DNA of 64,000 nt from Pseudomonas capeferrum (GTDB lineage: Bacteria > Pseudomonadota > Gammaproteobacteria > Pseudomonadales > Pseudomonadaceae), in assembly GCF_013523055.1 (NCBI RefSeq), contig NZ_JAAMQM010000005.1, positions 124,001-188,000 of the forward strand. The letters run 5' to 3'. Within the stretch, counting starts at the first letter, position 1. Every line of letters starts with the position of its first letter. Below, in pieces: positions 62,891 to 64,000 of the stretch. The translations under genes and the position numbers were made by a program. The notes beneath the pieces were generated by a model that was given only the letters and a program-made list of their open reading frames with translations, had not been told where the DNA came from and searched no databases.

Positions 62891-62953
62891 GCAGATTCCT
62901 TGCTTGGATAGCCGATTACAGCAGCGCCTATTGTAGACAAACCGGCTCTTGTC

Positions 62954-63928
62954 CTAGAACAGTTTTAGCGGCTCTTCATCCAGTGCGGCGGTCTGTTCGC
63001 GCAGGGCAAGGATCTGGTCGCCCCAGTAGCGTTCCTGGCCGAACCAAGGGAAGCTGGGTGGGAACGCGGGGTCGTCCCAGCGCCGCGCCAGCCAGGCGCT
63101 GTAGTGCAATTGGCGGAGCGCGCGCAGGGGCTCGATCAGGGCCAACTGGCGCGGGTCGAAATCGTGAAACTCGTTGTAGCCGTCCATCAGCTCGGCCAAC
63201 TGGCCCAGGCGTTCGTGGCGATCGCCGGCGAGCATCATCCACAGATCCTGCACGGCCGGTCCCATGCGGCAGTCGTCGAGGTCGACGATATGGTAGGCCT
63301 CGTCGCGGTGCATCATGTTGCCGGGATGGCAATCGCCATGCAGGCGGATGTTCGAATGCGGCGTGCGGGCATAAATGGCTTCGACCCGCTTGAGCAGGTC
63401 ACGGGCCACGGATTCGAAGGCCGGCAGCAGGCCCTTGGGCACGAAATCGCCCTCCAGCAGCGTGTTCAGCGAGGCATGGCCGAAGTTGGCGATCTCCAGC
63501 GTTTCGCGATGCTGGAACGGACGCGTGGCCCCTACCGCATGCATGCGCCCCAGCAGTTGGCCCAGGCGATAGAGCTGGTCGAGGTTGCCAGGCTCCGGCG
63601 CGTGGCCGCCGCGCCGCGGGAAGAGAGTGAAGCGAAAGCCCTTGTGTTCGAACAGGGTCTGGCCTTCATGCTGCATCGGCGCCACCACCGGCACCTCGCA
63701 ATCGGCGAGTTCGGCGCTGAAGCTGTGTTCCTCGAGAATCGCGGCATCGCTCCAGCGTCCTGGACGATAGAACTTGGCGATCAGTGGCTGGGCCCCTTCG
63801 ATACCGATCTGGTAGACGCGATTCTCGTAGCTGTTCAACGCCAGTATTCGCGCGTCGCTGAGAAAGCCGATGCTTTCCACGGCATCCAGTACCAGGTCGG
63901 GGGTGAGGTTGTCGAAGGGGTGAGACAT
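62954..63928 (-). CDS. srkA: SrkA/YihE-type stress response kinase
   Basis: A 324-residue kinase of the aminoglycoside phosphotransferase-like fold. The ATP lysine is in AQPLIAKFYRPGRWSDAAIL, the catalytic loop is NIRLHGDCHPGNMMHRD (about residue 200) and the metal-binding motif HIVDLDDCRMGPAVQDLW. E. coli SrkA (YihE) is a Ser/Thr kinase that counters stress-induced death. The start at 63928 (MSHPFDNLTPDL) follows AGGAGT. The remaining 72 bp to the window end show nothing more. Confidence 0.92.
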   Translation of the reverse strand: MSHPFDNLTPDLVLDAVESIGFLSDARILALNSYENRVYQIGIEGAQPLIAKFYRPGRWSDAAILEEHSFSAELADCEVPVVAPMQHEGQTLFEHKGFRFTLFPRRGGHAPEPGNLDQLYRLGQLLGRMHAVGATRPFQHRETLEIANFGHASLNTLLEGDFVPKGLLPAFESVARDLLKRVEAIYARTPHSNIRLHGDCHPGNMMHRDEAYHIVDLDDCRMGPAVQDLWMMLAGDRHERLGQLAELMDGYNEFHDFDPRQLALIEPLRALRQLHYSAWLARRWDDPAFPPSFPWFGQERYWGDQILALREQTAALDEEPLKLF

Positions 63929-64000
63929 GGTGACTCCTGCAGGGGACGGCTTGCAGGCATGGTACTCCAATGGCGAAGGGCGAGCGTGGGTTTGGGCGGG

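Overview
The window is a GC-rich Pseudomonas chromosome segment, most likely from the P. putida group. Gene content and order match what I recall of that group (caiX-cdhR, dgcAB-etf, gbcA/gbcB, glyA1-soxBDAG-purU-fdhA, msrA-dipA-aceFE, glnE-waaFCGP, glcB), and it carries many copies of the group's REP hairpin (core GTGGGAGCGGG...CCCGC). This assignment rests on protein motifs and recalled synteny, not on a database search.

1-27.5 kb is a quaternary-amine catabolic region. A carnitine-type binding protein and its AraC-family regulator lie at the left edge. Next come an M19 dipeptidase-like gene, a DUF5943 gene, and dgcA, dgcB and two dedicated ETF subunits (dimethylglycine to sarcosine). The divergent gbcA and gbcB convert glycine betaine to dimethylglycine. 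A chemoreceptor, a second ZapA/coiled-coil pair and a threonine aldolase follow. The glyA-soxBDAG-purU-fdhA operon then turns sarcosine into glycine and serine and disposes of the C1 units as formate. Together these genes take betaine stepwise to serine.

27.5-34.7 kb is an accessory, AT-richer region. It holds two head-to-head short RHS-core proteins with different C-terminal domains, one F-box-like and one resembling diphtheria toxin/ExoA ADP-ribosyltransferases. A third short RHS protein sits at 10.8 kb. The region also has a structured leader ahead of a small hypothetical gene, a DUF2780 protein, and a RelBE-type toxin-antitoxin pair in which both genes are frameshifted. After an acyltransferase and a retropepsin-like protease comes a creB'-'creD deletion remnant that has lost creC and carries a hexanucleotide microsatellite.

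34.7-64 kb is mostly core genome. GST and msrA are separated from dipA by a tandem array of about twelve 63-bp REP-containing units. Pyruvate dehydrogenase aceEF and glnE are divergent around paired operator-like palindromes. The LPS-core operon waaF-waaC-waaG-waaP continues into three more kinase-fold genes. Beyond it are a frameshifted pseudogene, an exonuclease plus a CBS/DUF294 signalling protein, a REC-only response regulator, malate synthase G, an ACT-domain GcvR-like protein, RarD and a SrkA-like kinase. Between the ACT protein and rarD lies a 113-bp imperfect tandem repeat carrying perfect DnaA boxes, hairpins and phased TGATCAA pairs.

No rRNA, tRNA, CRISPR array, insertion sequence or prophage was recognised.
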